64,000 nucleotides of DNA from Trichlorobacter ammonificans (GTDB lineage: Bacteria; Desulfobacterota; Desulfuromonadia; Geobacterales; Pseudopelobacteraceae): positions 1,352,001-1,416,000 of the forward strand of contig NZ_OW150024.1 of NCBI RefSeq assembly GCF_933509905.1, in the 5' to 3' direction. The notes beneath the pieces are model-generated. The model had not been told where the DNA came from. It did no database searches and worked only from the letters and a program-made list of their open reading frames with translations. Positions within the stretch are counted from its first letter, which is position 1. Each line of letters begins with the position of its first letter. The translations under genes and the position numbers were made by a program. Of the stretch, positions 52,842-60,959 are shown piece after piece.

Positions 52842-54949
52842 ACACGACCTCCTCGCCAACCATGGATGCCGCTCGCGACTTTCTGGCCGAGGCCGAGGAG
52901 GTCGTCGAGGAGTTGGGAACCCGCTTGGGGGAGCTGTCGGACATGGCCGAGCAGGGGGCCTGGGATCCGGATCTGCTCAATGCTATTTTCCGCGATGCCC
53001 ACTCCCTGAAGGGGTTGGCCGGCATGTTCGGATTTGCCGTGGTTTCCGACGTGGCCCATCATACCGAGAACCTGCTGGACTGGCTGCGCATGGGCAAGGT
53101 TTCCCTCAGCAAGCCGGTATTGGAGATCCTGTTTTCGTCAGCCGAACTGTTGACCACTCTGTTGCGCTCGACCCTGGACGGCACGGTGGATCAGCATCGT
53201 GACGCCGTCGAAGCCCATGCCCGTTCCATCACCGCCTGCCTGAACCCTGTCGGCGATACGGATGCCGCCTCTCCATTCCAGCAACTGGGGCTGCCCGTCA
53301 CCCTGACCGGCTCCCTGACCGACTACGAAGAGCACCGCCTGAAGGAGAATCTGGCCAAGGGGCGTTTCATCCATGTGGTCCATGCTTCCTTTGAACTGCT
53401 CACCTTCGATGAAGGGCTGAACGAACTGACCGGCCGCCTGAAGCGGTGCGGCGAGGTGATCAGCACCCTGCCCAGCGTGGGTGAGAACATGGAGACCCAC
53501 ATCGACTTCGACCTGCTGGCGGGCACTGAGCGTGACCGGGCACAGCTTGAAGAGGTGCTGGAAGGAACCCCGGCACTCATCTCCTTCAGTGGCGGCGGTC
53601 CGGCTGCCGTGATGACGTTGTCGCCGGACGGTGACGCCGGAGCGGCAGAAGCGCCGCTTGCCGCAGTGCCGGCTGCTTTGCCGCCGGAGCAGGTTCGCTC
53701 CGTTGATCAGGAGCCGCCGACGTCGGCGGCAGCCGAAGAACCGTTTTCCGCCAAGAGTATGAGCCGTACGGTACGGGTGGATATCGGCAAGCTGGATGAG
53801 TTGATGAACATTGTCGGCGAACTGGTGCTGGCCCACTCCTCCATCGCGTCCATTGCCGGACGGATGCGGGCCGAAGGGTTCTCGCGCATGGCCATTGACC
53901 TGGGCAAGGCGGCCAAAGGGCTGGAGCGCCGTCTGGGAGATCTGCAGAAGGGGGTCATGGATATCCGGATGATTCCGGTGGGGCAGCTCTACGAGAAGAT
54001 GTCCCGCATCGTGCGCAAGATATCCCGCGAACAGGGGAAAAAAATCGATCTGAAACTGTACGGCGCCGAGACGGAGCTGGACAAGCTGATCGTTGAGGAT
54101 ATCGCCGACCCGCTGATGCATATCATCCGCAATGCCATCGATCACGGCATCGAATCGCCGGAAAAGCGGCTGGCCGCGGGCAAGAGCGAACGCGGCCTCG
54201 TGCGGCTCGCTTCCTACCAGAAGGGCAACCATGTCGTCATCGAGGTTGAGGATGACGGTGGCGGCATCAATATCGACAAGATCAAGAAGAAAGCGCTTCA
54301 GAAGGGACTGGTGCAGGATGTGTCGGGACTTTCCGACAGGGAGGCTCTGGAACTGATCTTTCTCCCCGGCTTTTCCACTGCCGATGCCGTCACCGACGTC
54401 TCCGGCCGGGGGGTGGGGATGGACGTGGTGCGCAACAACATCGCCGCCGTTTCCGGCATGGTGGACGTGGAAACCTGGCCGGGTCGCGGTTCCCGCTTCA
54501 CCATCGTGCTGCCGATCACCCTGGCCATCATCAAGGCGCTGATCGTGTTCTGCGCCGGCCGCACCTACGCGGTGCCGATCACCTCGGTCATCGAATCGCT
54601 GATTCTCTCGCCATCGGACATCAGGACGGTGGAGGGGAAAGAGGTCATCAGCCTGCGGGAGCAGACCCTGCCGATCATCCGTCTGGAAAATTTTTTCCGG
54701 ATCGAGCGGACCGGCATCTGCCCCGGCGACCAGTACGTGGTGGTGGTGGGGGTTGCCGAAAAGCGGCTGGGGCTGGTGGTTGACGACCTGCTGGGGCAGC
54801 AGGATATCGTGATCAAGCCCCTGGGCGGTGCCTTCAAGTCGCTCAAGGGGATTTCCGGCGCCGCCGACCTGGGGGACCAGCGCACCATCCTGGTGCTGGA
54901 CAGCGGCAGCATCATAGCCGAGCTGATGCGGAGCGGCCAGGGAGGGTAA
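52838..54949 (+). CDS. cheA: Chemotaxis histidine kinase CheA
   Basis: A 703-residue CheA. P1: phosphorylated His55 in RDAHSLKGLAGMFGF. A middle region (about 150-250) takes the place of P2; it is a divergent mixed alpha/beta segment (FIHVVHASFELLTFDEGLN) that I cannot match to the classical CheY-binding P2. After a linker, P3 (about 310-375), then P4 with HIIRNAIDHGIESPEKRL (N box), DDGGGINIDKIKKKAL and GRGVGMDVVRNNI (G boxes). P5, the CheW-like domain, closes it (about 570-695). ATGA overlap with cheY. It has no receiver fusion. Confidence 0.95.
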   Translation: MNTTSSPTMDAARDFLAEAEEVVEELGTRLGELSDMAEQGAWDPDLLNAIFRDAHSLKGLAGMFGFAVVSDVAHHTENLLDWLRMGKVSLSKPVLEILFSSAELLTTLLRSTLDGTVDQHRDAVEAHARSITACLNPVGDTDAASPFQQLGLPVTLTGSLTDYEEHRLKENLAKGRFIHVVHASFELLTFDEGLNELTGRLKRCGEVISTLPSVGENMETHIDFDLLAGTERDRAQLEEVLEGTPALISFSGGGPAAVMTLSPDGDAGAAEAPLAAVPAALPPEQVRSVDQEPPTSAAAEEPFSAKSMSRTVRVDIGKLDELMNIVGELVLAHSSIASIAGRMRAEGFSRMAIDLGKAAKGLERRLGDLQKGVMDIRMIPVGQLYEKMSRIVRKISREQGKKIDLKLYGAETELDKLIVEDIADPLMHIIRNAIDHGIESPEKRLAAGKSERGLVRLASYQKGNHVVIEVEDDGGGINIDKIKKKALQKGLVQDVSGLSDREALELIFLPGFSTADAVTDVSGRGVGMDVVRNNIAAVSGMVDVETWPGRGSRFTIVLPITLAIIKALIVFCAGRTYAVPITSVIESLILSPSDIRTVEGKEVISLREQTLPIIRLENFFRIERTGICPGDQYVVVVGVAEKRLGLVVDDLLGQQDIVIKPLGGAFKSLKGISGAADLGDQRTILVLDSGSIIAELMRSGQGG

Positions 54950-54953
54950 CCCG

Positions 54954-55754
54954 ATGTACAAACAGTATTTCGGGCTGCGGGAAAAACCGTTCGGCAAGAC
55001 CCCTGATCCCCGGTTCCTGTTTCTGTCGGCCGGGCACCAGGAGGCGCTGGCCCGGCTCGAATACGCGGTGGAGGAGCGGGAGATTGCGCTGCTGACCGGC
55101 GACGTGGGCTGCGGCAAGACCACCCTGTCGCGGGCGCTGATGGATCGCTGCGGCAGCGGCTACCGCTTCGTGATGATCTTCAATCCGCGCATGGGAGCAC
55201 TGGAGTTCCTGCGTGCCGTCGCCCACGGCCTGGAGGTGGATGAACCGGCCCGCAGCAAGGAGGATCTGCTGCGTCAGATCACCGGCAGGCTGTACGAACT
55301 GTACCGACGGGAGATCTCCCCGGTGCTGGTGATCGACGAGGCACAGACCATCGGTGAGCTGGCCGTGTTCGACGAAATCCGGCTGTTGACCAACTATCAG
55401 ATGGATGAGCATAACCTGCTCAGCGTGCTGATCATGGGGCAGCCGGAATTGCGTACCATTCTGCGCTATCAGCCGATGGAACCGCTTCGCCAGCGAATAT
55501 CGCTGCATTTTCACCTGAACCCCCTGACCCCGGAAGAAACCATGGAATACCTGGATTTCAGGGTCACGGCGGCAGGCGGTACGGCGGGACTCTTCACCCC
55601 GGACGCGGTGCAGGCTATTTTCGAACTGTCCGGCGGCGTTCCCCGCCGGATCAATACCCTTGCCACCAACGCCCTGCTGGTGGCCTACGGCAATGACGCC
55701 GCCGTCATCGATGCGTCGATCATTCAGGAAGTCCGTGATGAGGTGACACTCTGA
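54954..55754 (+). CDS. ExeA-like AAA ATPase within the chemosensory operon
   Basis: A 266-residue AAA-type ATPase. The N-terminal YKQYFGLREKPFGKTPDPRFLF is the hallmark of the ExeA/GspA family. Walker A is GDVGCGKTTLSRAL (about 47), Walker B VLVIDEAQTI (about 124), and the Arg finger region LRQRISLHFHLNPL near 180. The ExeA peptidoglycan-binding and membrane domains are missing, so it is a soluble stand-alone ATPase. Family members drive assembly of secretion pores or type IV pili. It lies between cheA and cheW with 4-base and 1-base junctions, an unusual position. Confidence 0.87.
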   Translation: MYKQYFGLREKPFGKTPDPRFLFLSAGHQEALARLEYAVEEREIALLTGDVGCGKTTLSRALMDRCGSGYRFVMIFNPRMGALEFLRAVAHGLEVDEPARSKEDLLRQITGRLYELYRREISPVLVIDEAQTIGELAVFDEIRLLTNYQMDEHNLLSVLIMGQPELRTILRYQPMEPLRQRISLHFHLNPLTPEETMEYLDFRVTAAGGTAGLFTPDAVQAIFELSGGVPRRINTLATNALLVAYGNDAAVIDASIIQEVRDEVTL

Positions 55755-56536
55755 TGGAACTGGCCAAGATCAGGAACAAGGCCCTGCTGGCGGAACAGGC
55801 AGCGGCGGAGTCCCGCAGCATCACAGCGGAGGCCCTTTTCCCGGAGCTGCCGGCGGAGACCGCAGCGACGGGAGTATCCCTGGTGCCCGACGCCTCCGTG
55901 CCGGCTGCAGCGGCAGAGCACCCGGAACCGGCGCTGGAGCCCCTTCGTTTCAATGCACCGCAGCGGCGCTTTGACCCGCTGGCTGTGATTCTTGCGGGGC
56001 GCGTCGCTGCCAGCTCCCTCTCCGTCGGTACTCAGGCGGACGAACCGGTTGTCCCGACGGAGGAGGCGATTGACGAACGCTTCGAAGAGTTTCTGTGCTT
56101 TACCCTCGGCGACGAGGAGTACGGCGTCAACATCATGGAGATCAAGGAGATCATCAAGCCGCGGGAGCTGACCGAGGTTCCCCGTACGCCCGTTTTCGTG
56201 GACGGCGTGCTCTCCCTGCGGGGAGTGATCGTGCCGGTACTGGCCATGCGCCGGCGTCTTGAGATGACACCTGCCAGGGATCGCAGCCAGGAGCGTATCG
56301 TCATCGTCCGTCACGGCGACGGCCTTACCGGCCTGCGGGTGGACCGGGTGACCGGTGTGGTGCGGATAGCGGAGCGTTGTCGTGAGGCCGCACCGGGGGT
56401 GCTGGAGGGAACGGCCCGGGAGTTCGTGGCCGGCATCGGCAGAAGTGACGGGCGGATGATCATCATCCTTGATGTGGCCAGCATCATCGACTTCAGTTTC
56501 GGAGAGGTACAGGACCATGGCAGCCGCTCCAACTGA
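55754..56536 (+). CDS. CheW-like protein with N-terminal extension
   Basis: A 260-residue protein. About 110 Ala/Pro/Glu-rich residues come before a CheW domain: EEFLCFTLGDEEYGVNIMEIKEIIKP, GVLSLRGVIVPVLAMRRRL and GLRVDRVTGVVRIAERC. The extension has no recognisable fold and may be a flexible tether. The CheW motif for receptor and kinase binding is intact. Start overlaps the ExeA-like gene by one base, and a second cheW follows with a 20-base overlap. Confidence 0.88.
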   Translation: MELAKIRNKALLAEQAAAESRSITAEALFPELPAETAATGVSLVPDASVPAAAAEHPEPALEPLRFNAPQRRFDPLAVILAGRVAASSLSVGTQADEPVVPTEEAIDERFEEFLCFTLGDEEYGVNIMEIKEIIKPRELTEVPRTPVFVDGVLSLRGVIVPVLAMRRRLEMTPARDRSQERIVIVRHGDGLTGLRVDRVTGVVRIAERCREAAPGVLEGTAREFVAGIGRSDGRMIIILDVASIIDFSFGEVQDHGSRSN

Positions 56537-57005
56537 ACTGCAACTGGCGGGATTCCGCCTGGGAGATACCCTGTTTGCCGTTGATATCATGCGGATCAGG
56601 GAGATCGTGCTGCCCCAACGGCTTGCCGGCATGCCGCTTGCCGTTTCGGCCCTGGACGGCATGATCAACCTGCGCGGTGCCGTGATACCGGTGCTGAACC
56701 TGCGGGCCCGGTTCGGCATGCCGCCGCTGCCCGGCGGTAGCGGCAAGCTGATGATCGTTTCCCTGTTCGGTCGTCAGGTGGCGCTGGCTGTTGACGAGGT
56801 CGAGGATGTGATCGCCGTGCCGGTTCGTGACCTGACCCCCCCGCCCGACATGGTGGACGGCGTGGGGAATGAGTATCTGGTAGCAGTCTGCCTGCATAAC
56901 GGAGAGCTGTACCTGGTGCTGAACATCGACGCCCTGTTCGGGTATACCGACCCGGGGCGGTCCGGCTCCGGTGCCGGGGAGAAGGAGTATCATGGGAGCG
57001 TCTGA
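56517..57005 (+). CDS. Second CheW of the chemosensory operon
   Basis: A 162-residue single CheW domain: QLAGFRLGDTLFAVDIMRIREI, ALDGMINLRGAVIPVLNLRARFG in two parts and LAVDEVEDVIAV. ATG 56517 is internal to the end of the preceding gene; ribosome site GGAGAGG is just upstream. Two different CheWs in one operon suggest separate contacts in the array or with the HEAT-repeat protein. It overlaps the HEAT-repeat gene by 14 bases. Confidence 0.9.
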   Translation: MAAAPTELQLAGFRLGDTLFAVDIMRIREIVLPQRLAGMPLAVSALDGMINLRGAVIPVLNLRARFGMPPLPGGSGKLMIVSLFGRQVALAVDEVEDVIAVPVRDLTPPPDMVDGVGNEYLVAVCLHNGELYLVLNIDALFGYTDPGRSGSGAGEKEYHGSV

Positions 57006-59019
57006 AGGTACCATGCCGCTGGGAGATACCATCGAGGAGGCGCGGCGGAAAACCATCAGCGCCCTCAAGGGAAAGCCGCTCGCGGACAATTTCGACCGGC
57101 TGCTGGTCGCCTTGGGGGACGAAAGCTGGCGGGTCCGCAAAGAGGCGGTGGAGGTGCTGCTCACCGCCCGTCTCGGCCAGAGCGAGATCAATCAACTGAT
57201 TCAGCTGCTTCGCGACGAGGACAATGCGGGCCTGCGCAACTCAACCGCCGAGGTGCTGGCCGGACTGGGCTGCCAGGTGGTGCCGTACCTGCTGGCCTAC
57301 CGGGAGGATCCGGACCACGACCTGCGCAAGCTGGTGGTGGACACCCTGGGGGTGGTGGGAGGGGACGAGGCGATAGCCGGCCTGACCGCCTCGCTGCACG
57401 ATCCGGATATGAACGTGGCTGCTGCTGCCGCCGAGGGGCTGGGGGCGGTGGGGACTGCCGCGGTGGTACCGGAACTGCTGCGGACCCTTGAACTGAATGC
57501 CGGCGACTTTCTCAATTTCAACATTCTTGCCGCCTTGGCGAATATTGGTGTTCCGGGGCCGCTCCCGCCGGTAATTGCCTTGCTTGCCGGCAATGCCATG
57601 CTCAGGCGGGCGGTGCTGGATTGTCTCGGTCAGATCGGCGGTGATCCGGCCGCCGCGGAGATCGTTCTGGAGGCGCTTGCGTCCCCCATGCCCAGCGTGT
57701 TCCGCTCCGCCGTCATTGCGCTGGAGCGGATTCTGCGCAACCTGGCGCCGGCGGCGCAGCAGCAGGTGATAGAACGGTTGAAGCCGCTTCTGGACAGCGG
57801 CGCGTTCGATGCCTGCATCAGTGGCGTGCGCTGCGACGACAACAAGCTGAACAAGGCCCTGCTGGTGCTGTTCGAACGGTTGGCGGACCCGCGGACCGCT
57901 CCTGCCCTGATCGTACTGCTTGCCGACGAGCGGTTTGCCACCGAGGCCGAGCAGGCGCTGCGCGCCATCGGGGCCGCTGCCGTCACCACGGCGCTTGCTG
58001 TCTTCCCGGATGTCGATGAGCGGACCAGGGCCGCCATCTGCGGGTTCGTGTCCAGCGCGCCGCCGGACGGGCGGACCGCTGCCACCATTACGAGCGGCAT
58101 GAAAGACGCTTCGCCCCTGGTGCGCCGTGCTGCCGCCGCCGCCGCCGCCCGGATCTGCGACCGTACAAACCTGACCATGGAGATTGCGGAGCTGCTGGAG
58201 GACCGGGATAGTTCGGTGCGGGAGGCGGCGCTGCATGCCCTGGCACAGTGTGTTTCCGGCAGCGAGCAGTTGATCGCCCCCCTGGCCGAGAGCCTGAGCA
58301 GGTCGGACGATCCGGCCCGCCGGCGGGATGCGGCCACGCTCTTCGCCGCCCTGGCCGCGGAGGAGCGGATCGGTGTCCTGCTCAAGGACGAGGATCCCAC
58401 GGTCCGTGAGGCGGCGGTGAAGGCGATCGGTTCGTTCCAGCTGCATGATTCCTGCACCTACCTCTCCATGGCGCTGGTTGACGAAGACCCCGACGTGCGG
58501 ATCGCCGCCGCCGAGGCGCTTGGGGTAACGGTCAGTAATTGCGCTTCCATCAGATCCCTGCGGTTGGCGCTCAGGGACCAGGATTCCTGGGTGCAGGCAT
58601 CCGCGCTGCGCAGTCTGGCCCGGCTGGCCAGCGAACAGATCCTGGAGGATGTCAAGGACCTCTGGCAGCGGGGGGATGAGGTGGCGCAACTGGCCTGCCT
58701 GGAAGTACTGGGAAGGATTGCGGCGCCGGAAGGACTGCGGATGGTGGCGGAAAACCTGGGGATGCGCAGCGGAGAAGTGCTGCGGGGATGCATTCAGTTG
58801 CTTGCCCGCCATGACTTCACGTTGCTTGAACCCTGGTTCAGCCATATCATCAGCCATCGCAGTTGGGACATCCGCCTGGAGGCGGTGCGGGCCGCCGGCA
58901 ACCTGCCGCAGCCGGAGCGGACAGCAATACTGGAGGCTGCTCTGGAGCGCGAGGAGCATGAACTGGTCAAGCGGGAACTGCAGTCGGTACTGGCCTATGA
59001 CAGCACTCCTTGCACCTGA
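56992..59019 (+). CDS. HEAT-repeat protein of the chemosensory operon
   Basis: A 675-residue alpha-solenoid protein. Throughout there are 30-35-residue HEAT/PBS-lyase-like repeats: WRVRKEAVEVLLTARLG, LRNSTAEVLAGLG, HDLRKLVVDTLGVVGG, PMPSVFRSAVIALER, SPLVRRAAAAAAARI, SSVREAALHALAQC, PTVREAAVKAIGSF, PDVRIAAAEALGV and others, about 18 in all. It has no enzymatic domain, signal or membrane segment. Such solenoids are protein-binding scaffolds. A HEAT-repeat protein (Cpc7) is tied to the Che7 system of Myxococcus xanthus, as I recall; kinship is only suggestive. AAGGAG precedes ATG 56992. Confidence 0.88.
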   Translation: MGASEGTMPLGDTIEEARRKTISALKGKPLADNFDRLLVALGDESWRVRKEAVEVLLTARLGQSEINQLIQLLRDEDNAGLRNSTAEVLAGLGCQVVPYLLAYREDPDHDLRKLVVDTLGVVGGDEAIAGLTASLHDPDMNVAAAAAEGLGAVGTAAVVPELLRTLELNAGDFLNFNILAALANIGVPGPLPPVIALLAGNAMLRRAVLDCLGQIGGDPAAAEIVLEALASPMPSVFRSAVIALERILRNLAPAAQQQVIERLKPLLDSGAFDACISGVRCDDNKLNKALLVLFERLADPRTAPALIVLLADERFATEAEQALRAIGAAAVTTALAVFPDVDERTRAAICGFVSSAPPDGRTAATITSGMKDASPLVRRAAAAAAARICDRTNLTMEIAELLEDRDSSVREAALHALAQCVSGSEQLIAPLAESLSRSDDPARRRDAATLFAALAAEERIGVLLKDEDPTVREAAVKAIGSFQLHDSCTYLSMALVDEDPDVRIAAAEALGVTVSNCASIRSLRLALRDQDSWVQASALRSLARLASEQILEDVKDLWQRGDEVAQLACLEVLGRIAAPEGLRMVAENLGMRSGEVLRGCIQLLARHDFTLLEPWFSHIISHRSWDIRLEAVRAAGNLPQPERTAILEAALEREEHELVKRELQSVLAYDSTPCT

Positions 59020-59032
59020 GCAGTCAATTGTC

Positions 59033-59875
59033 ATGACCGAGGAGGAGTTCCTCCTGTTGCGTGATCTGGTGTATGATCACTGCGGTCTCTGGTTCGACAG
59101 CCACAACTCCTATCTGCTGGAGAAGCGGCTGACTCGCCGGCTCGTCGTGCACAACTTCAGCACCTTCCTTGAGTACTACCAGTTCCTGAAACTGAGTCGC
59201 AAGCGGACCCAGGAGCTGGATGAAATCATGGATATCCTGACCACCAACGAGACCTATTTCTTTCGTGAGGCGTTCCAGCTCAAGGCCTTCAGCGAGGAGA
59301 TCGTCCCGGAACTGCGCAACAGCAAGGAAAAGGCCGGAACCAGCCGCACCCTGCGCATCTGGAGCGCCGGCTGTTCCAGCGGTGAAGAACCCTACACCAT
59401 CGCCATGCTGCTGCTGGAACTCCCCTTCATGCGCGACTGGAAAGTGGAGATCGTCGGTACCGACATCAGCCAGCGGGTGTTGCAGCAGGCCCGCCGCGGT
59501 GTGTACGGACAATCATCCTTCAGGACCACGGATGATTACTTCACCCGTCAATACTTTGTCCGTCAGGACGACGGCTTCCGCATATCCGACCGGGTACGGG
59601 AGCTGGTGACCATCAGCCATCTGAACCTGTTGGACCAGAACCGGATCGGCATGCTGGGGAACTTTGACGTGGTCTTCTGCAGGAACGTGATCATTTACTT
59701 CGACCCGGCTGCCAAAAAACAGGTGGTGGAATCCTTCCACCAGGTGTTGAACCAGGGGGGGTACCTGCTGCTGGGACACTCGGAATCGCTGATGAACGTG
59801 ACGACCAAATTCATGCTGCGCCATTTCAAAAACGACATGGTCTACCAGAAGCCGGTCAACGGAGGGGTGCTATGA
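59033..59875 (+). CDS. cheR: Chemotaxis protein methyltransferase CheR
   Basis: A 280-residue SAM-dependent methyltransferase modifying receptor Glu residues. The N-terminal helical domain begins EEEFLLLRDLVYDHCGLWF, DILTTNETYFFREAFQL lies near residue 65, the SAM site is WSAGCSSGEEPYTIAMLL (about 108), and VVFCRNVIIYFD lies near 215. Start taken at ATG 59033; ATG 58997 is also in frame, and neither has a clear ribosome site, so coupling to the upstream gene is likely. Overlaps cheB by 4 bases. Confidence 0.94.
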   Translation: MTEEEFLLLRDLVYDHCGLWFDSHNSYLLEKRLTRRLVVHNFSTFLEYYQFLKLSRKRTQELDEIMDILTTNETYFFREAFQLKAFSEEIVPELRNSKEKAGTSRTLRIWSAGCSSGEEPYTIAMLLLELPFMRDWKVEIVGTDISQRVLQQARRGVYGQSSFRTTDDYFTRQYFVRQDDGFRISDRVRELVTISHLNLLDQNRIGMLGNFDVVFCRNVIIYFDPAAKKQVVESFHQVLNQGGYLLLGHSESLMNVTTKFMLRHFKNDMVYQKPVNGGVL

Positions 59876-60915
59876 AACCGTTCCGGGTACTGGTCGTGGA
59901 TGACTCCGCCTACAGTCGCCGCACCATCAGCCGGATGCTGGACAATATGCCGCAGATCGAGGTGGTGGGGTACGCTGGTGACGGCGAAGAGGGAATCCGC
60001 CAGGTCATCGCACTTAAGCCGGACTTGGTTACCCTGGACCTGGAAATGCCCCGCATGGACGGTTTCACCCTGCTGCGCATCCTGACCACCCGCTTCAACC
60101 TGCCGGTAATCGTGATCAGTGCTTCCAGCGAGGCGGACAAGGTGTTCCGAGCCCTGGAAATGGGGGCGCTTGACTTCGTGGCCAAGCCGGAGCGCAGCAA
60201 TACCCCGGCACTGAACTCCATTGAACTGGACCTGGCCCAGAAAGTACGCAACGTCCTTGCCGCCCGTAAGCGGACGCTGGAGCAGGAGCCGGAAGAGGAA
60301 CCGCTCCCGCCGCCGGGACGCATCCTCCGCCCCCGACGTCGCTCTCTGGAGCTGGTGGCCATTGCTGCCTCCACCGGTGGTCCGCCGGCGCTGCAAAGTA
60401 TTTTCAGCGGCTACGACCAGAGCTACCCCTTCGGCATCGTGGTGGCCCAGCACATGCCGTCAGGATTCACCCGTGCCTTTGCCGACCGCCTGAACCGTGT
60501 TTCCCACTTCGAGGTGCGGGAGGCGGAGGATGGTGATCTGGTTCAGCCCGGACTGGCGCTGGTGGCACCCGGCGGCAGAAACATGGTGCTGCAGAGTGTG
60601 GGGATCGAGGTACGGGCACGCATCCTCCCGCCGGACCCTGAAGATCGCTACCTTCCGTCGGCTGACCGGCTGTTTGCCTCCTGTGCCCACATCTACGGCA
60701 AGCGAATGCTGGCGGTGGTGCTGACCGGCATGGGCAACGACGGTAAGGAGGGGGTTGTGGCGGTCAAGGAAAAGGGCGGGCTGGTACTGGCCGAATCCGA
60801 AGCCAGTGCCGTGGTCTACGGCATGCCCCGGGAGGCGGCGGCAACCGGTTGTGTGGACCGGATCGTGCCGCTGCCGGGAATCTCTCAGTCAATTCTTGAT
60901 CTGGGTGGATTCTGA
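59872..60915 (+). CDS. cheB: Chemotaxis response regulator protein-glutamate methylesterase CheB
   Basis: A 347-residue CheB. The receiver domain has [10 protein letters not shown] and phosphoacceptor Asp56 in [11 protein letters not shown]. After a linker (about 140-160), the methylesterase domain has the catalytic Ser in [13 protein letters not shown], His in [14 protein letters not shown], and Asp in GMGNDGKEG. It ends the chemosensory operon. CheR and CheB together provide adaptation, so the cluster should act on methylatable receptors although none is encoded in it. Confidence 0.95.
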   Translation: MKPFRVLVVDDSAYSRRTISRMLDNMPQIEVVGYAGDGEEGIRQVIALKPDLVTLDLEMPRMDGFTLLRILTTRFNLPVIVISASSEADKVFRALEMGALDFVAKPERSNTPALNSIELDLAQKVRNVLAARKRTLEQEPEEEPLPPPGRILRPRRRSLELVAIAASTGGPPALQSIFSGYDQSYPFGIVVAQHMPSGFTRAFADRLNRVSHFEVREAEDGDLVQPGLALVAPGGRNMVLQSVGIEVRARILPPDPEDRYLPSADRLFASCAHIYGKRMLAVVLTGMGNDGKEGVVAVKEKGGLVLAESEASAVVYGMPREAAATGCVDRIVPLPGISQSILDLGGF

Positions 60916-60959
60916 AGCGAGTTCAAAACCACGAATTTTATCGAATGAGGAGTAGCCGG

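Noticed and set aside
53138-55123. 661-codon minus-strand frame opposite cheA
   Set aside because: Shadow of cheA and the ExeA-like gene; composition and lack of motifs argue against coding.
57241-59034. 597-codon minus-strand frame opposite the HEAT-repeat gene
   Set aside because: The repeat pattern on the plus strand explains the lack of stops; no motifs and no ribosome site.
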